Part shown: piece after piece, positions 8,730 to 17,462 of the stretch | Layout of the letters: each line of letters begins with the position of its first letter | How positions within the stretch are numbered: the stretch's first letter is position 1 | Made by a program: the position numbers and the translations under genes | NCBI RefSeq assembly: GCF_000012945.1 | Contig: NC_007510.1 | Span: 186,001 to 250,000, forward strand | Direction: 5' to 3' | Source of the DNA: Burkholderia lata | GTDB taxonomy: Bacteria > Pseudomonadota > Gammaproteobacteria > Burkholderiales > Burkholderiaceae | Length of the DNA stretch: 64,000 bases | The notes under the pieces: generated by a model | Told to the model about the DNA's origin: nothing | The model's input: the letters and a program-made list of their open reading frames with translations, nothing else | Database searches by the model: none

Positions 8730-11212
8730 ACGATATTCAAGACACGCTGCAGTCCGCGCTGGCGCATCATCAGGCGGGCCGTCTCGCCGAAGCGAAGACG
8801 CTGTACGACGCGATCCTCACCGCGCAGCCGGGCCAGCCGGATGCGCTGCATTTCCTCGGGCTGCTGGCGTGTCAGCTGAAGCAGTACGACGCGGGCATCG
8901 CGCTGATGGAGCAATCGCTCGTCGCGCGGCCGGACGCGTCGTACTTCAACAACCTGGGCAACATGCTGCGCGAAAGCGGCCGGCTCGACGACGCGATCGC
9001 GCACTACCGTCGCGCGGTGGGGCTGCGGCCGGACTATCCGGAGGCGCACAACAATCTCGGCAACGCGTTGCGCGACGCGCGCGAGCCGACGGCTGCGATG
9101 GAGAGCTGCGCGCGTGCGATCGAGCTGCGGCCCGGCTATGCGGAGGCGTACAACAACCTCGGCAACGCGCTGCAGGATCTGGGCGAGCACGAGGCGGCGG
9201 CGGCGAGCTACGCCAAGGCGGTCGCGCACCAGCCGCAATACGCGGATGCGTACTGCAATCTCGGCAACGCGCTGAATGCGCAGGAGAAATTCGACGATGC
9301 CGCGGATGCCTATCGTCGCGCCATCGCGCTGCAACCGGGCTTCCGTGTCGCGCACCAGGGGCTGAGCGAGACGCTGCGCGCGGCAGGTGATCTGCGGGGT
9401 GCGGTCGACCATGCGCGCGAGGGACTCGATCCGGGCGACGCGGACGCGCACTGCGTATTGGCCAGGCTCCTGCAGCGCATGAGCGAGTTCGACAAGGCGG
9501 TCGAACTGCTCGAGCGGGCGATCGCGATCGATCCCGCGCATGCACGGGCGTGGGCCTGGCTCGGCGACCTGCGCAACCAGCAGGGCGAATACGGTCAGGC
9601 TGTGCAGGCGTGCCGGCACGCGATCGAGCTCGATCCCGAACTGGCCGATGCGTACAATTTCCTCGGCTTCGCGTATCACAACCTCAATCGGCTGGCTGCG
9701 GCGGAGCTGAGCTACCGGCACGCGATCGACCTGAACCCCGACGATGCCGACGCCCATCAGAACCTCGCCGCCGCGCTGTTGCGGCTCGAGAAGCTCGACG
9801 AGGCGCTGAAGCACACCGAGATCGCGCGGGAACTCGGCATCGATCCGCTGAAGCTCCAGATGACGCTCGGCGACATCCTGTGGGCAAAAGGGGATCTCGC
9901 CGGCGCGCTGGACGCATTCCGCACGGCGATCCGGTACGACCTTCATCGCGCGTACTCGCGGATGCTGTTCAACATGTCGAGTTCGCCCGCGTTCGAGCCG
10001 CAGGAGTGGGTCGCTGAAGCGCGCCGCTATGGCGAACATCTCGAGCGCGACGCGCATCCGTTCGAGCACGACCGCGCGCAGCGCGTCGCGCGGGCGCAGG
10101 GGCGGCCGCTGCGCGTCGGCTTCGTGTCGGGCGACTTGCGGCAGCACCCGGTCGGCATTTTCCTGGAAAGCGTACTGGCGCGGATCGACCGGTCGCGCAT
10201 CGAGCCACATGCCTATGTGACGTTCGTCGGCGAGGACGACGTGACCGCGCGGCTCAGGCCGAACTTCGCGAGCTGGAAGAAGGTGGTCGGCCTGGGCCGC
10301 GAGGAGGCCGCGCAACTGATTCGCGACGACGGCATCGATATCCTGATCGACATGGCAGGCCATACCGACTGGAGCGGCCTGCCGATTTTCGGGCACAAGC
10401 CCGCGCCGGTGCAGGCGAGCTGGCTCGGTTTCTTCGCGACGACCGGTTGCCGCGCGATCGACTATTTCATCGGCGATGCGCATACGCTACCCGCCGACGA
10501 GGCGCAACACTTCACCGAGCGGCCGTGGCGGCTGCCGGACAGCTATCTGTGCTTCACGCCGCCGCCGTACGATGTCGCGGTCGGCCCGCTGCCGATGGTG
10601 GCTCATGGCGGCGTCACGTTCGGCTGCTTCGGCAAGCTGATCAAGATCAGCGACGAGGTCGTCGCGCTGTGGTCGCGCATCCTGCACGCGCTGCCGGACG
10701 CGCACCTGCTGCTGAAGGCCCATGAGCTCGGCGCCGACGACGTGAACCAGGCGACGCTCAACCGCTTCGCGCGGCATGGCATCGGCGCGGATCGGCTGAT
10801 CCTCGAAGGCGGGTCGCCGCGTGCGGAATACTTTGCCGCGTATAACCGCATCGACGTCGCGCTGAGCCCGTTTCCGTACCCGGGCGGCACGACCACCGCC
10901 GAAGCGCTGTGGATGGGCGTGCCGGTGCTCGGGATGAAGGGCGGCCGGTTCGTCACGCACATTTGCGAAAGCGTGCTGCACGCGGCGGGCATGGGCGACT
11001 GGATCGCGACGGACGAGGATGCGTACCTGACGAAGGCCGTCGCGTTCGCCCGCGATCGTGACCGGCTGGCGACGTTGCGGGCAACGCTGCGCGCGCAATT
11101 GCTCGCGTCGCCGCTGTGCGACGCGTCGCGCTTCGCGCGCAACCTGGAGGATGCGCTGCACGGCATGTGGGCCTGCTATGCGTCCGGCGAGACGGCGCCC
11201 GGGGGCGCGTGA
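8726..11212 (+). CDS. TPR-GT41 glycosyltransferase, SPINDLY/OGT-like (copy 3, longest)
   Basis: An 828-residue paralogue with about eleven TPRs (1-430) and a GT41 domain (about 460-815) carrying GDLRQHPVGIF, DMAGHTDWSGL, FGCFGKLIKI and the PGGTTTAEALWMG loop. Compared with copy 2 it has extra TPR units inserted between near-identical ends, so the copies differ mainly in superhelix length, the part of OGT-type enzymes that chooses protein substrates. ATG at 8726 overlaps the copy 2 stop. A single GT41 flagellin glycosyltransferase has been described in Burkholderia cenocepacia next to fliD/fliC; this gene is the best positional and size match I can propose from memory. Target specificity here is inferred. 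Confidence 0.88.
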   Translation: MNDIQDTLQSALAHHQAGRLAEAKTLYDAILTAQPGQPDALHFLGLLACQLKQYDAGIALMEQSLVARPDASYFNNLGNMLRESGRLDDAIAHYRRAVGLRPDYPEAHNNLGNALRDAREPTAAMESCARAIELRPGYAEAYNNLGNALQDLGEHEAAAASYAKAVAHQPQYADAYCNLGNALNAQEKFDDAADAYRRAIALQPGFRVAHQGLSETLRAAGDLRGAVDHAREGLDPGDADAHCVLARLLQRMSEFDKAVELLERAIAIDPAHARAWAWLGDLRNQQGEYGQAVQACRHAIELDPELADAYNFLGFAYHNLNRLAAAELSYRHAIDLNPDDADAHQNLAAALLRLEKLDEALKHTEIARELGIDPLKLQMTLGDILWAKGDLAGALDAFRTAIRYDLHRAYSRMLFNMSSSPAFEPQEWVAEARRYGEHLERDAHPFEHDRAQRVARAQGRPLRVGFVSGDLRQHPVGIFLESVLARIDRSRIEPHAYVTFVGEDDVTARLRPNFASWKKVVGLGREEAAQLIRDDGIDILIDMAGHTDWSGLPIFGHKPAPVQASWLGFFATTGCRAIDYFIGDAHTLPADEAQHFTERPWRLPDSYLCFTPPPYDVAVGPLPMVAHGGVTFGCFGKLIKISDEVVALWSRILHALPDAHLLLKAHELGADDVNQATLNRFARHGIGADRLILEGGSPRAEYFAAYNRIDVALSPFPYPGGTTTAEALWMGVPVLGMKGGRFVTHICESVLHAAGMGDWIATDEDAYLTKAVAFARDRDRLATLRATLRAQLLASPLCDASRFARNLEDALHGMWACYASGETAPGGA
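8780..9186 (+). repeat. near-identical 407-base block, copy in third GT41 gene
   Basis: Partner of 6585-6991. Similarity ends abruptly after the shared GATCTGGGCG, where copy 3 continues into extra TPR units. Confidence 0.85.
10823..10998 (+). repeat. exact 176-base repeat, copy in third GT41 gene
   Basis: Partner of 8349-8524; identical across the GT41 donor-binding loop. Confidence 0.9.
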
Positions 11213-11325
11213 CGAGCGCGGCGCGCCGCGGCGGGAAGCGGCGTTGGCACCGTCGACGGGTGCGGCGATCGAGCGGGTGGAGCGGGCGTAGCCGGCGCGA
11301 TCCGGCTCGCGCCCCGCCTGCCGGC

Positions 11326-11351
11326 GAAAAAAAAGCCGCATTGAAGCGGCT
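11326..11351 (-). terminator. rho-independent terminator of fliD-fliT
   Basis: On the minus strand AGCCGC and GCGGCT form a 6-bp stem around a six-base loop, followed by eight T. It lies 80 bases past fliT and faces the end of the GT41 operon. Confidence 0.8.
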
Positions 11352-11431
11352 CGACGGTACGGCGACAACGGTCCGCTCGACTGGCGGCGTCTTTTAATTC
11401 GACAGGCGCGGCGGGCGAGACGCCCGGCCGG

Positions 11432-11728
11432 TCACAGCATGCCGGCCTTCTGGTACTGGCTCGCGGCCTTGATCCGCTCCTGGGACTGCGCAAATTCCGC
11501 AGCCAGGCGGTCACGGTCCGTCTGCGCATGCTCCGTGATCGACGCGTCGATCGCCATGATCTGCCGCACCTGGTCCAGCGCGTCCGGGGTCTGCTCGCCG
11601 GACAGGTTCATCAGCAGCGGCGAGCGTTCGTCGACGAGTGCCGCGACGCGCACCCAGTCGCGTGCGTCGGCCGCCGACTGCATGGCACGGGTCAGGTCGA
11701 AGGCGCGGGACAGGGTGTCGTTCGTCAT
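11432..11728 (-). CDS. fliT: flagellar protein FliT-like chaperone
   Basis: A 98-residue, mostly helical, charged protein. Size, helical content and position directly after fliD match FliT, the export chaperone for the filament cap FliD that in enterics also binds and inhibits FlhD4C2. ATG at 11728 has GGAG seven bases upstream and starts 30 bases after the fliD stop; an in-frame TTG at 11755 lacks such a site. FliT sequences are poorly conserved, so the call rests largely on gene order plus length. A terminator follows. Confidence 0.75.
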   Translation of the reverse strand: MTNDTLSRAFDLTRAMQSAADARDWVRVAALVDERSPLLMNLSGEQTPDALDQVRQIMAIDASITEHAQTDRDRLAAEFAQSQERIKAASQYQKAGML

Positions 11729-11758
11729 GGTTCGGCTCCGAAGGGGTGTTGCCAAGGC

Positions 11759-13177
11759 TTACTTGTTGTTGGCCATCGCGCCGGAGCTGTTCTGGCCGCC
11801 GAACAGCTGGGTCAGGTAGCGGGTGTTGTTCGCCATCTGCGCCATCAGCGTGTTCAGCGCGGTGAACTGCGCGGTGTATTGCGTGGTCAGCTGGCTCGAG
11901 TAGGTCTGCAGTTGCGTGGCCTGACCCTGTACGCTCGTCAGATCGGCATTGATCGCGGTGGTGCGCTGGTCGATCAGGCCGGACGTCTGCGTGTACGAGG
12001 TGATGTTCGCATTGAGCGCCTGGGCGATGCCGTTCGTCTGGTTGAAGATCGCCGCCACCGCGGAACTGTTCGACTTGAGCGCGGTGGTCAGCGCGGCGGT
12101 GTCGACCGACATCGCGCCGGTCGAGTCCACGTTGATGCCGATGCTGCCGAGCGCATAGGTCGTGCCGCCCGTCGTGACGCCGCTGCTGAGCGTCGTCGCG
12201 AGCGTGTTCCTGATCGTGTTCATCATCGCGTCGCCGAGCAGCGGGCCGGCGGTTTGCGCCGTCGGGTCGTAGCTCGTCAGCGATTTCGCGGTGTTCACGA
12301 AGTTGGTATACGCGGTCGCGAAATTGTTGATCGCGGTCGTCGCCGCGGCCGTGTCCTGCGACAGCGTGATGGTTTGCGTCGTGCCGACGGCGGCCTGCGA
12401 CAGCGCCAGGCTGACGCCCGTCAGCGCGCTCGAGACGTTGTTCGACGCACTCGACACCGGCGTTCCGTCGATCGTCAGCTGCGCATCGGCGGCCGGGGTG
12501 ACCGTCGTGTAGCCCGACGTCAGTTTCGAGTTGACGCCCGTGCCCGTGATCGAGATCGTGTTGGCCGCGCCGGTGGCGTTCGATTGCATCACGAGATGCT
12601 GGCCGTCCGAACCGGTGATAACCGATGCGGTGACGCCGGCATTGCCGGACGCGGAGTTGATCGACGACGCGATGTCGGACAGCGACGCGCCGGCCGCCAC
12701 GTTGACGTTGAACGCAGGGTTGCTGCCGAACGTGATGCTCAGCGAGCCGGCCGAGATCGTGTCCGCCGACGTCACGCCGGCCGACGTCAGCTTGTTGGCG
12801 GTCGCGAGCTGCGTGACATTGACTGAATACGAACCGGCCACCGCACCGCTGCCGCTCGTGACCGTCGTCGCGATGCCGCTGCCGCTCGCCGTCGCGGCCA
12901 GGCTGCTGAGCGTGGTGCCGTTCGAGAGGCCGGTGAGCGCGGTCTGCAGCGCGGACAGCGCACCCTTCAGTTGGCCGATCGCGGACAGCTGCGTATTGTC
13001 GTTCGTCTGGCGGGTCTGCAGGGTCTGCAATTGCCCGGCCGTCTTCGCGTTCACCAGCGTCGTGACGAGCGAATTGACGTCGAGCGACGAATTGGTCGCA
13101 CCGCTGATGATCGACTGTCCGGCCTGCGACAGGAGGGTGGTGATGTCCGTGCTGCTGACGGGGGTCGTGGTGGCCAT
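11759..13177 (-). CDS. fliD: flagellar hook-associated protein 2, filament cap FliD
   Basis: A 472-residue FliD, the cap at the distal filament tip under which flagellin folds. The N-terminal IISGATNSSLDVNSLV and QTRQTNDNTQLSAIGQLKGALSAL blocks and the C-terminal LTTQYTAQFTALNTLM segment are typical coiled-coil ends of FliD, with a Ser/Thr/Ala-rich middle. ATG at 13175-13177 has GGAG seven bases upstream. It lies between fliC and fliT on the same strand, 193 bases from fliC. The many Ser/Thr residues make it another possible GT41 acceptor, which is speculation. Confidence 0.95.
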   Translation of the reverse strand: MATTTPVSSTDITTLLSQAGQSIISGATNSSLDVNSLVTTLVNAKTAGQLQTLQTRQTNDNTQLSAIGQLKGALSALQTALTGLSNGTTLSSLAATASGSGIATTVTSGSGAVAGSYSVNVTQLATANKLTSAGVTSADTISAGSLSITFGSNPAFNVNVAAGASLSDIASSINSASGNAGVTASVITGSDGQHLVMQSNATGAANTISITGTGVNSKLTSGYTTVTPAADAQLTIDGTPVSSASNNVSSALTGVSLALSQAAVGTTQTITLSQDTAAATTAINNFATAYTNFVNTAKSLTSYDPTAQTAGPLLGDAMMNTIRNTLATTLSSGVTTGGTTYALGSIGINVDSTGAMSVDTAALTTALKSNSSAVAAIFNQTNGIAQALNANITSYTQTSGLIDQRTTAINADLTSVQGQATQLQTYSSQLTTQYTAQFTALNTLMAQMANNTRYLTQLFGGQNSSGAMANNK

Positions 13178-13245
13178 GCCGTTGCTCCGGTCGTCCGCGC
13201 AATCAACGTGCGCGATGCGGCGGGGTGCCGCGGTTCAATGCAAAG

Positions 13246-13263
13246 AGGGAGGCGTGCCTCCCT
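13246..13263 (-). terminator. candidate terminator after fliC
   Basis: On the minus strand AGGGAGGC-AC-GCCTCCCT is a perfect 8-bp stem followed by CTTTG. The T-run is short, so it may only attenuate read-through into fliD. Confidence 0.45.
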
Positions 13264-13370
13264 GGAAAATTCTGATCCGAGTGGTTTCGGCGGCGTCGCG
13301 ATGCGTCGCATGGCGACGCCGCCGGGCCCGGAGGCGGGCGGGCACGTTGCCCGCCGCGCGTGCTGCTCGA

Positions 13371-14189
13371 TTAACCGAGGAGCTTCAGGACTTGCTGCGG
13401 CAGCGAGTTCGCTTGCGCCAGAACCGAGATACCAGCTTGTTGCAGCACTTGCGCCTTGCTCAGGTTCGCCGTTTCCGTCGCGAAGTCCGCGTCGGTGATC
13501 TGCGAGCGAGCGGCGGTCATGTTGGTTGCCTGGGTTTGCGTCGTCGAGATCGCAGCCTGGAACGTGTTCTGTGCTGCGCCCAGCGTTGCCTGGAACGTGT
13601 TGACTTGCTTCAGTGCCGCGTCGATCGCCGTGATCGCCGATTGCGCGCCCGACTGCGTGGCGACGCTCAGGGTGTTCACGCTCATGCCCGTGCTGTTCCA
13701 GTTCGCCGTGCCGAAGTCGACGGTAACGACCTGGTTCGCTGCTGCGCCGATCTGGAACGTGACGCTGCCGGTGCCGCCCAGGATGGTCTGGCTGTTGAAC
13801 GTCGTTTGCGATGCGACACGGTCGATTTCGCCGAGACGCGTCGTCACTTCCGCTTGCAGGTTCGCGCGAGCGCTCGAATCCAGCGAGCCGTCGCCTGCTT
13901 GTTGCGCCAGCGTACGGATACGCTGCAGGTTGTCGACCGTCGATTGCAGCGCGCCGTTGGCGGTCTGGATCATCGAGATGCCGTTGTTCGCGTTTGCAAC
14001 ACCTTGCGTCAGCGCATTGATTGCCGCCGTTTGCGACGTCGAGATCGCCAGGCCTGCTGCATCGTCAGCAGCGGTGTTGATGCGCTTGCCCGACGACAGG
14101 CGGTTGATTGCTTGCGACAGTGCGCTTTGCGAGCCCGACAGATTCGTCTGCGTCGTCAGCGAAAGGATGTTGGTGTTGATGTTCAGCAT
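13371..14189 (-). CDS. fliC: flagellin FliC, short form
   Basis: A 272-residue flagellin. The N-terminus MLNINTNILSLTTQTNLSGS through RINTAADDAAGLAIS is the D0/D1 helical region, and the C-terminus ISVLAQANSLPQQVLKLLG is the matching D0 helix. Between them (about residues 140-190) only a very small variable segment remains, so outer domains D2/D3 are almost absent compared with flagellins of 380-500 residues. ATG at 14187-14189 follows GAGGAAG. A sigma-28 promoter is seen upstream. The neighbouring GT41 and amino-sugar genes imply O-glycosylation of surface Ser/Thr. Reduced flagellins of about this size fit the shorter flagellin type of the B. cepacia complex, from memory. Confidence 0.97.
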   Translation of the reverse strand: MLNINTNILSLTTQTNLSGSQSALSQAINRLSSGKRINTAADDAAGLAISTSQTAAINALTQGVANANNGISMIQTANGALQSTVDNLQRIRTLAQQAGDGSLDSSARANLQAEVTTRLGEIDRVASQTTFNSQTILGGTGSVTFQIGAAANQVVTVDFGTANWNSTGMSVNTLSVATQSGAQSAITAIDAALKQVNTFQATLGAAQNTFQAAISTTQTQATNMTAARSQITDADFATETANLSKAQVLQQAGISVLAQANSLPQQVLKLLG

Positions 14190-14283
14190 TTGCTTCCTCG
14201 TTTTGGAAAATGCCTGGGATACAGACAGGTTTTGATTTCGGCGTTGCGCTTTATCGCGACTGGCGCTGCCCCGCCTTTCCTGG

Positions 14284-14311
14284 TTGACGGCGGCACCCGG
14301 CGAAAACTTTA
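14284..14311 (-). promoter_or_regulatory. sigma-28 (FliA) promoter of fliC
   Basis: On the minus strand TAAAGTTT (14304-14311) and GCCGTCAA (14284-14291) are separated by 12 bases, close to the FliA consensus TAAAGTTT-N11-GCCGATAA. It sits about 95 bases before the fliC start codon. Confidence 0.85.
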
Positions 14312-14470
14312 GAGGGATGTTTGGGTAAATTCGGGACGGAAGGATGGTTGGTGGCCGAAAGGCCCGCCCGGCTTGGCCAGTCGGGCCGCGGGCAGGCGCG
14401 GCACCCGGCCCCGTTCGATGGGGCGATCGGCCGCGCCATGCGGAGCGGCGAACCGGGAGATGCAAAAGGA

Positions 14471-14499
14471 TGGTTTTGTCTGTGATTCTCTGCTATGAT
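14471..14499 (+). promoter_or_regulatory. probable sigma-70 promoter of rpsU
   Basis: TATGAT at 14494-14499 is a five-of-six match to the -10 element, with a weak TGGTTT 17 bases upstream. It is the best candidate in the gap. Confidence 0.4.
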
Positions 14500-14734
14500 G
14501 GCGGGCTGAATTGAGATTTCTGTCAAGCCTCTGCCGTTTTCGGCATGTCTGCTGGCAGTCAAACGCGGCGCTGCACGCGGCTTGTGAAGCGTACTCGCGG
14601 TGCTTTCCGCCTCTCTTTTCCGGCCTCCGAGGCCGTATTTCCGCTCGTTTCGCCAGTTTGTGGGGACGCTCGGATGGCCGGTGCGTGGCGCTTGGCCGCT
14701 ACGTTTTTGACCGTTTAAGCAATTTAGGAACGAC

Positions 14735-14947
14735 ATGACGACGATTCTTCTGAAAGAAAACGAGCCGTTCGAAGTGGCGATTCGCCGCTTTCGCCGTGCT
14801 ATCGAAAAAAATGGCCTGATCGCTGAGCTGCGCGAACGCCAGTCCTACGAAAAGCCGACCGCAGTCCGCAAACGCAAGAAGGCAGCAGCCGTCAAGCGCC
14901 TGCACAAGCGCCTGCGCAGCCAGATGCTGCCGAAGAAGCTCCACTAA
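14735..14947 (+). CDS. rpsU: 30S ribosomal protein S21
   Basis: A 70-residue, very basic protein matching bS21 along its length: an acidic-then-basic N-terminus ([15 protein letters not shown]), then ERQSYEKPT and a lysine/arginine-rich tail. S21 sits on the small-subunit platform near the anti-Shine-Dalgarno region and aids initiation. It is encoded alone, followed at once by a strong terminator, unlike the rpsU-dnaG-rpoD operon of enterics. Confidence 0.97.
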   Translation: MTTILLKENEPFEVAIRRFRRAIEKNGLIAELRERQSYEKPTAVRKRKKAAAVKRLHKRLRSQMLPKKLH

Positions 14948-14970
14948 GAGCGTCTTACGGTTCGCCGCGA

Positions 14971-15013
14971 AACGGCGGAGCGTGCTTCGAAAGAAGCCGC
15001 TCCGCCGTTTTGC
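14971..15013 (+). terminator. rho-independent terminator of rpsU
   Basis: AACGGCGGAGCG (14971-14982) pairs perfectly with CGCTCCGCCGTT (14998-15009), followed by a T-rich run. Confidence 0.85.
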
Positions 15014-15112
15014 TTTTGGGGTCCGGGAAAATCCCGAGTCCCGCGGCCGCTGCGGTGCGGCCGTCCAAGCTGGTGGGCGATGGCCGGCGGTTTGCGCCTG
15101 CCGGCCCACCGT

Positions 15113-17236
15113 TCAGAAGTCGATCTTCGCGCTCAGGCTCACCGTGCGCGGGTCGCCCGGCTTCACATAGTCCGCGTACTGGTATTCCCAGTAGCGGCGG
15201 TTCAGCACGTTGTCGATCGACGCGCGCAGCGTCACATCGTGGCGGCCGACCCGTGTCAGGTAGCGCGCGCCCGCATTGACGACGAGAAAGCCCGGCGCGT
15301 CGAGGCCGCCGGCCGCGCGCAGCGGCGTTGCGCCGGTGAATTTCGCATCGACGCCGAGCGTCAGCCCCGGCACGCCCGGCACCGCATAGCCGATGTCGCC
15401 GGCGAGCACGAAACGTGGCGCGCCCGCAACACGGTTGCCGTTGTTACCGATCCCGTTCGCGTACCACGCGTCGAGCAGCATCGCGTCGACGCCCGCGGTC
15501 CAGCGCGCGCCGAATTTCGCGCGAGCGCCGAACTCGATCCCCTGGATGATCGATTCGCCGTCCTGCACGTAGACGTTCGCGGCGTTCGCATACTCGGCGC
15601 TGCGCTCGATGCGGAACAGCGCGGCCGTTGCGCTCCAGCGCGCGTGCTCGCTCTTGATCCCCAACTCGTATTGCTTGCTGCGCAGCGGTTTGAGCACCTG
15701 GCCGGCGTTCGCGTAGACGTCGTTCACGCGGCTGCCGGGCTCGAGCGATTCGGCGTAGCTCGCGTACGCGGTGGTGGTCGGCGCGAGCTTGAACATCACC
15801 GCGAACGTCGGCGTCACGACGCCGTTCTGGCGGTAGCCGGGATCCTCGACGCCGCTTGCCTGGAACGAGCGCTGCTCGTAGTTCATGTAGCGCACGCCGG
15901 CGAGCACCGACCACCGCTCGGTGAGCTGCACGGTGTCGCTCGCGAACAGCGATTTCTGGACGATCTCGCTCGTGCGGTACTGGACGAAGCCGTGCGGGCT
16001 GTCGTAGCGGTACGGGTTCGGCGCATACAGGTTGCCGGCGCCGAGCGGCACGAACACGCTGTTCGCCGAATAGTCGTTCGCCTGCTTCTGCCACGATGCG
16101 CCGAGCACGATCTGGTGGCTGAACGGGCCCGTGCGCACCTTGCCCTCGACCATCGCTCGCCATTGGCTGAAGCGGTGATCCTCCATCCCGACGTAGCGGC
16201 TGTCGGTGTAGTTGCCGGCCGCGTCCTGCAGGGTCAGCGTGCTTTCGTTGCGGCGGCGCGTCGCCTTGCTGTAGCTGTACGCGACGTCGAGCTGCCAGTC
16301 GGGCGCGAGCTGGTATTGCAGCCCGGCCGTGTAGAGCTGCAGGTTCGTGTTCAGGTACTGGTCCTTGCCGCCGAGGTTCGTCGTGCCGCCGCTGATGGTC
16401 GCGGGCAGCACGCCGCCCGGGTAGCTGCCGGTGAAGATCGACGGCGTCTGGCCCGTCGTGCGGCGGTCCTGGTACAGCGCGCCGAACGTCACCGACAGGT
16501 CGCGCGTCAGGTTCGCCTGCAGCGCGAGCGATACGCTGTCGCGGCGGATGTTGCCGTCGTTGTACGTCTTGCCTTCCTCGTGCGTCGCGTTCAGCCGCGC
16601 GCCGAACATGCCGTTCGGCCCGAAGCGCTGGCCGAGATCGACGTGCTCGGTCCACACGCTGGTGCTCCGGTAGCCGACGTCGACGCTGCGCACGGGTTCG
16701 GCGCCCGGCTGCTTCGTCACGTAGTTGACGACGCCGCCGGGCGTCACGAAGCCGTACAGGAAACCGCCGAGCCCCTTCAGCAGCTCGACGCGATCGAGCT
16801 GTTCGTACGGCATCGTGATCCCGTACGTGACGAACGGCAGCCCGTCGATCTTGAAGCCGTTCTGCCAGTCGAGCTGCATGCCGCGCACGGTCATGTAGCT
16901 GGCCCACGCGCTGTACGCGCCGCTGTTGTCGGACACCGACGCGTCGTTCGCGAACACGTCGCCGAGCTTGTACGGCTGACGTGCCTCGAGCTCCTCCGAC
17001 GTGACGATCGTCGTCGAGAACGGCGTGTCGAGCTGGCGCCGCGTGCCGAGCGCGCCGGTGGAAATCGTGTCGGTCAGGTGCTGCGGCGAATCATGCGCAG
17101 CGGTGACGTTGATGGCCGGCAACGCCGTGGCGCCGCCGGGCGAATCGTCCGCGTGCGCGAGCGATGCGGCAACGCAGGCAAGGGCGGCGGCCACGCGACG
17201 TGGACGGACGGGAGGGCGGGCGAGGCTGACGGTCAT
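15113..17236 (-). CDS. TonB-dependent siderophore receptor
   Basis: A 707-residue outer-membrane receptor. Residues 1-29 are a signal peptide ending AHA, a TonB-box-like INVTA segment follows, then the plug (GFKIDGLPF, then RVELLKG and GVVNYVTKQP) and a beta-barrel ending in the C-terminal aromatic signature SLSAKIDF. The plug and length fit the ferrichrome/coprogen/hydroxamate-type receptor group; the exact siderophore is not readable. ATG at 17234-17236 is followed directly by a plausible signal peptide. A Fur-like site lies just upstream, and the divergent neighbour is a PepSY membrane protein commonly paired with such receptors. Iron-regulated uptake across the outer membrane is therefore the likely role. 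Confidence 0.92.
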   Translation of the reverse strand: MTVSLARPPVRPRRVAAALACVAASLAHADDSPGGATALPAINVTAAHDSPQHLTDTISTGALGTRRQLDTPFSTTIVTSEELEARQPYKLGDVFANDASVSDNSGAYSAWASYMTVRGMQLDWQNGFKIDGLPFVTYGITMPYEQLDRVELLKGLGGFLYGFVTPGGVVNYVTKQPGAEPVRSVDVGYRSTSVWTEHVDLGQRFGPNGMFGARLNATHEEGKTYNDGNIRRDSVSLALQANLTRDLSVTFGALYQDRRTTGQTPSIFTGSYPGGVLPATISGGTTNLGGKDQYLNTNLQLYTAGLQYQLAPDWQLDVAYSYSKATRRRNESTLTLQDAAGNYTDSRYVGMEDHRFSQWRAMVEGKVRTGPFSHQIVLGASWQKQANDYSANSVFVPLGAGNLYAPNPYRYDSPHGFVQYRTSEIVQKSLFASDTVQLTERWSVLAGVRYMNYEQRSFQASGVEDPGYRQNGVVTPTFAVMFKLAPTTTAYASYAESLEPGSRVNDVYANAGQVLKPLRSKQYELGIKSEHARWSATAALFRIERSAEYANAANVYVQDGESIIQGIEFGARAKFGARWTAGVDAMLLDAWYANGIGNNGNRVAGAPRFVLAGDIGYAVPGVPGLTLGVDAKFTGATPLRAAGGLDAPGFLVVNAGARYLTRVGRHDVTLRASIDNVLNRRYWEYQYADYVKPGDPRTVSLSAKIDF

Positions 17237-17253
17237 GGCGGATAAGTAAAAAT

Positions 17254-17272
17254 GCAAGTAAGAATCATTCGC
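17254..17272. promoter_or_regulatory. Fur-box-like operator
   Basis: The 19-mer GCAAGTAAGAATCATTCGC matches the Fur consensus at about 12 of 19 positions and lies 18 bases before the TonB receptor start, within the divergent gap to the PepSY gene. Confidence 0.55.
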
Positions 17273-17462
17273 ATTGCGATAAAATGTCGCGCATCGTATC
17301 AAAACCCGTCGAACGCGCAACAATTCCATGCCGCGTGCAAGGGCATCCGGTCTCGCCAGCGGCGGCCGGCCGGCTCGTGCGCGGCGCCTGACCTCAAATG
17401 ACCTGCATCCTGTTGAACCGGGGCCGCTCGTGCCGGCCCGCTTTCCCTTCGCAGTGCGCGCG

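Larger units (their letters stand above)
14190..14734. promoter_or_regulatory. fliC/rpsU divergent intergenic region
   Basis: 545 bases. Besides the fliC sigma-28 promoter it holds a likely rpsU promoter near 14471-14499 and a long (about 230-base) rpsU leader. No further gene is apparent. Confidence 0.6.

Noticed and set aside
4212..11368. Long minus-strand frames opposite the three GT41 genes
   Set aside because: Same GC-driven effect; composition is Arg-rich and repetitive because the TPR-coding DNA is repetitive.
15080..17245. Plus-strand 721-codon frame opposite the TonB receptor
   Set aside because: The minus strand encodes a full receptor with signal peptide and barrel terminus; the plus frame is a shadow.
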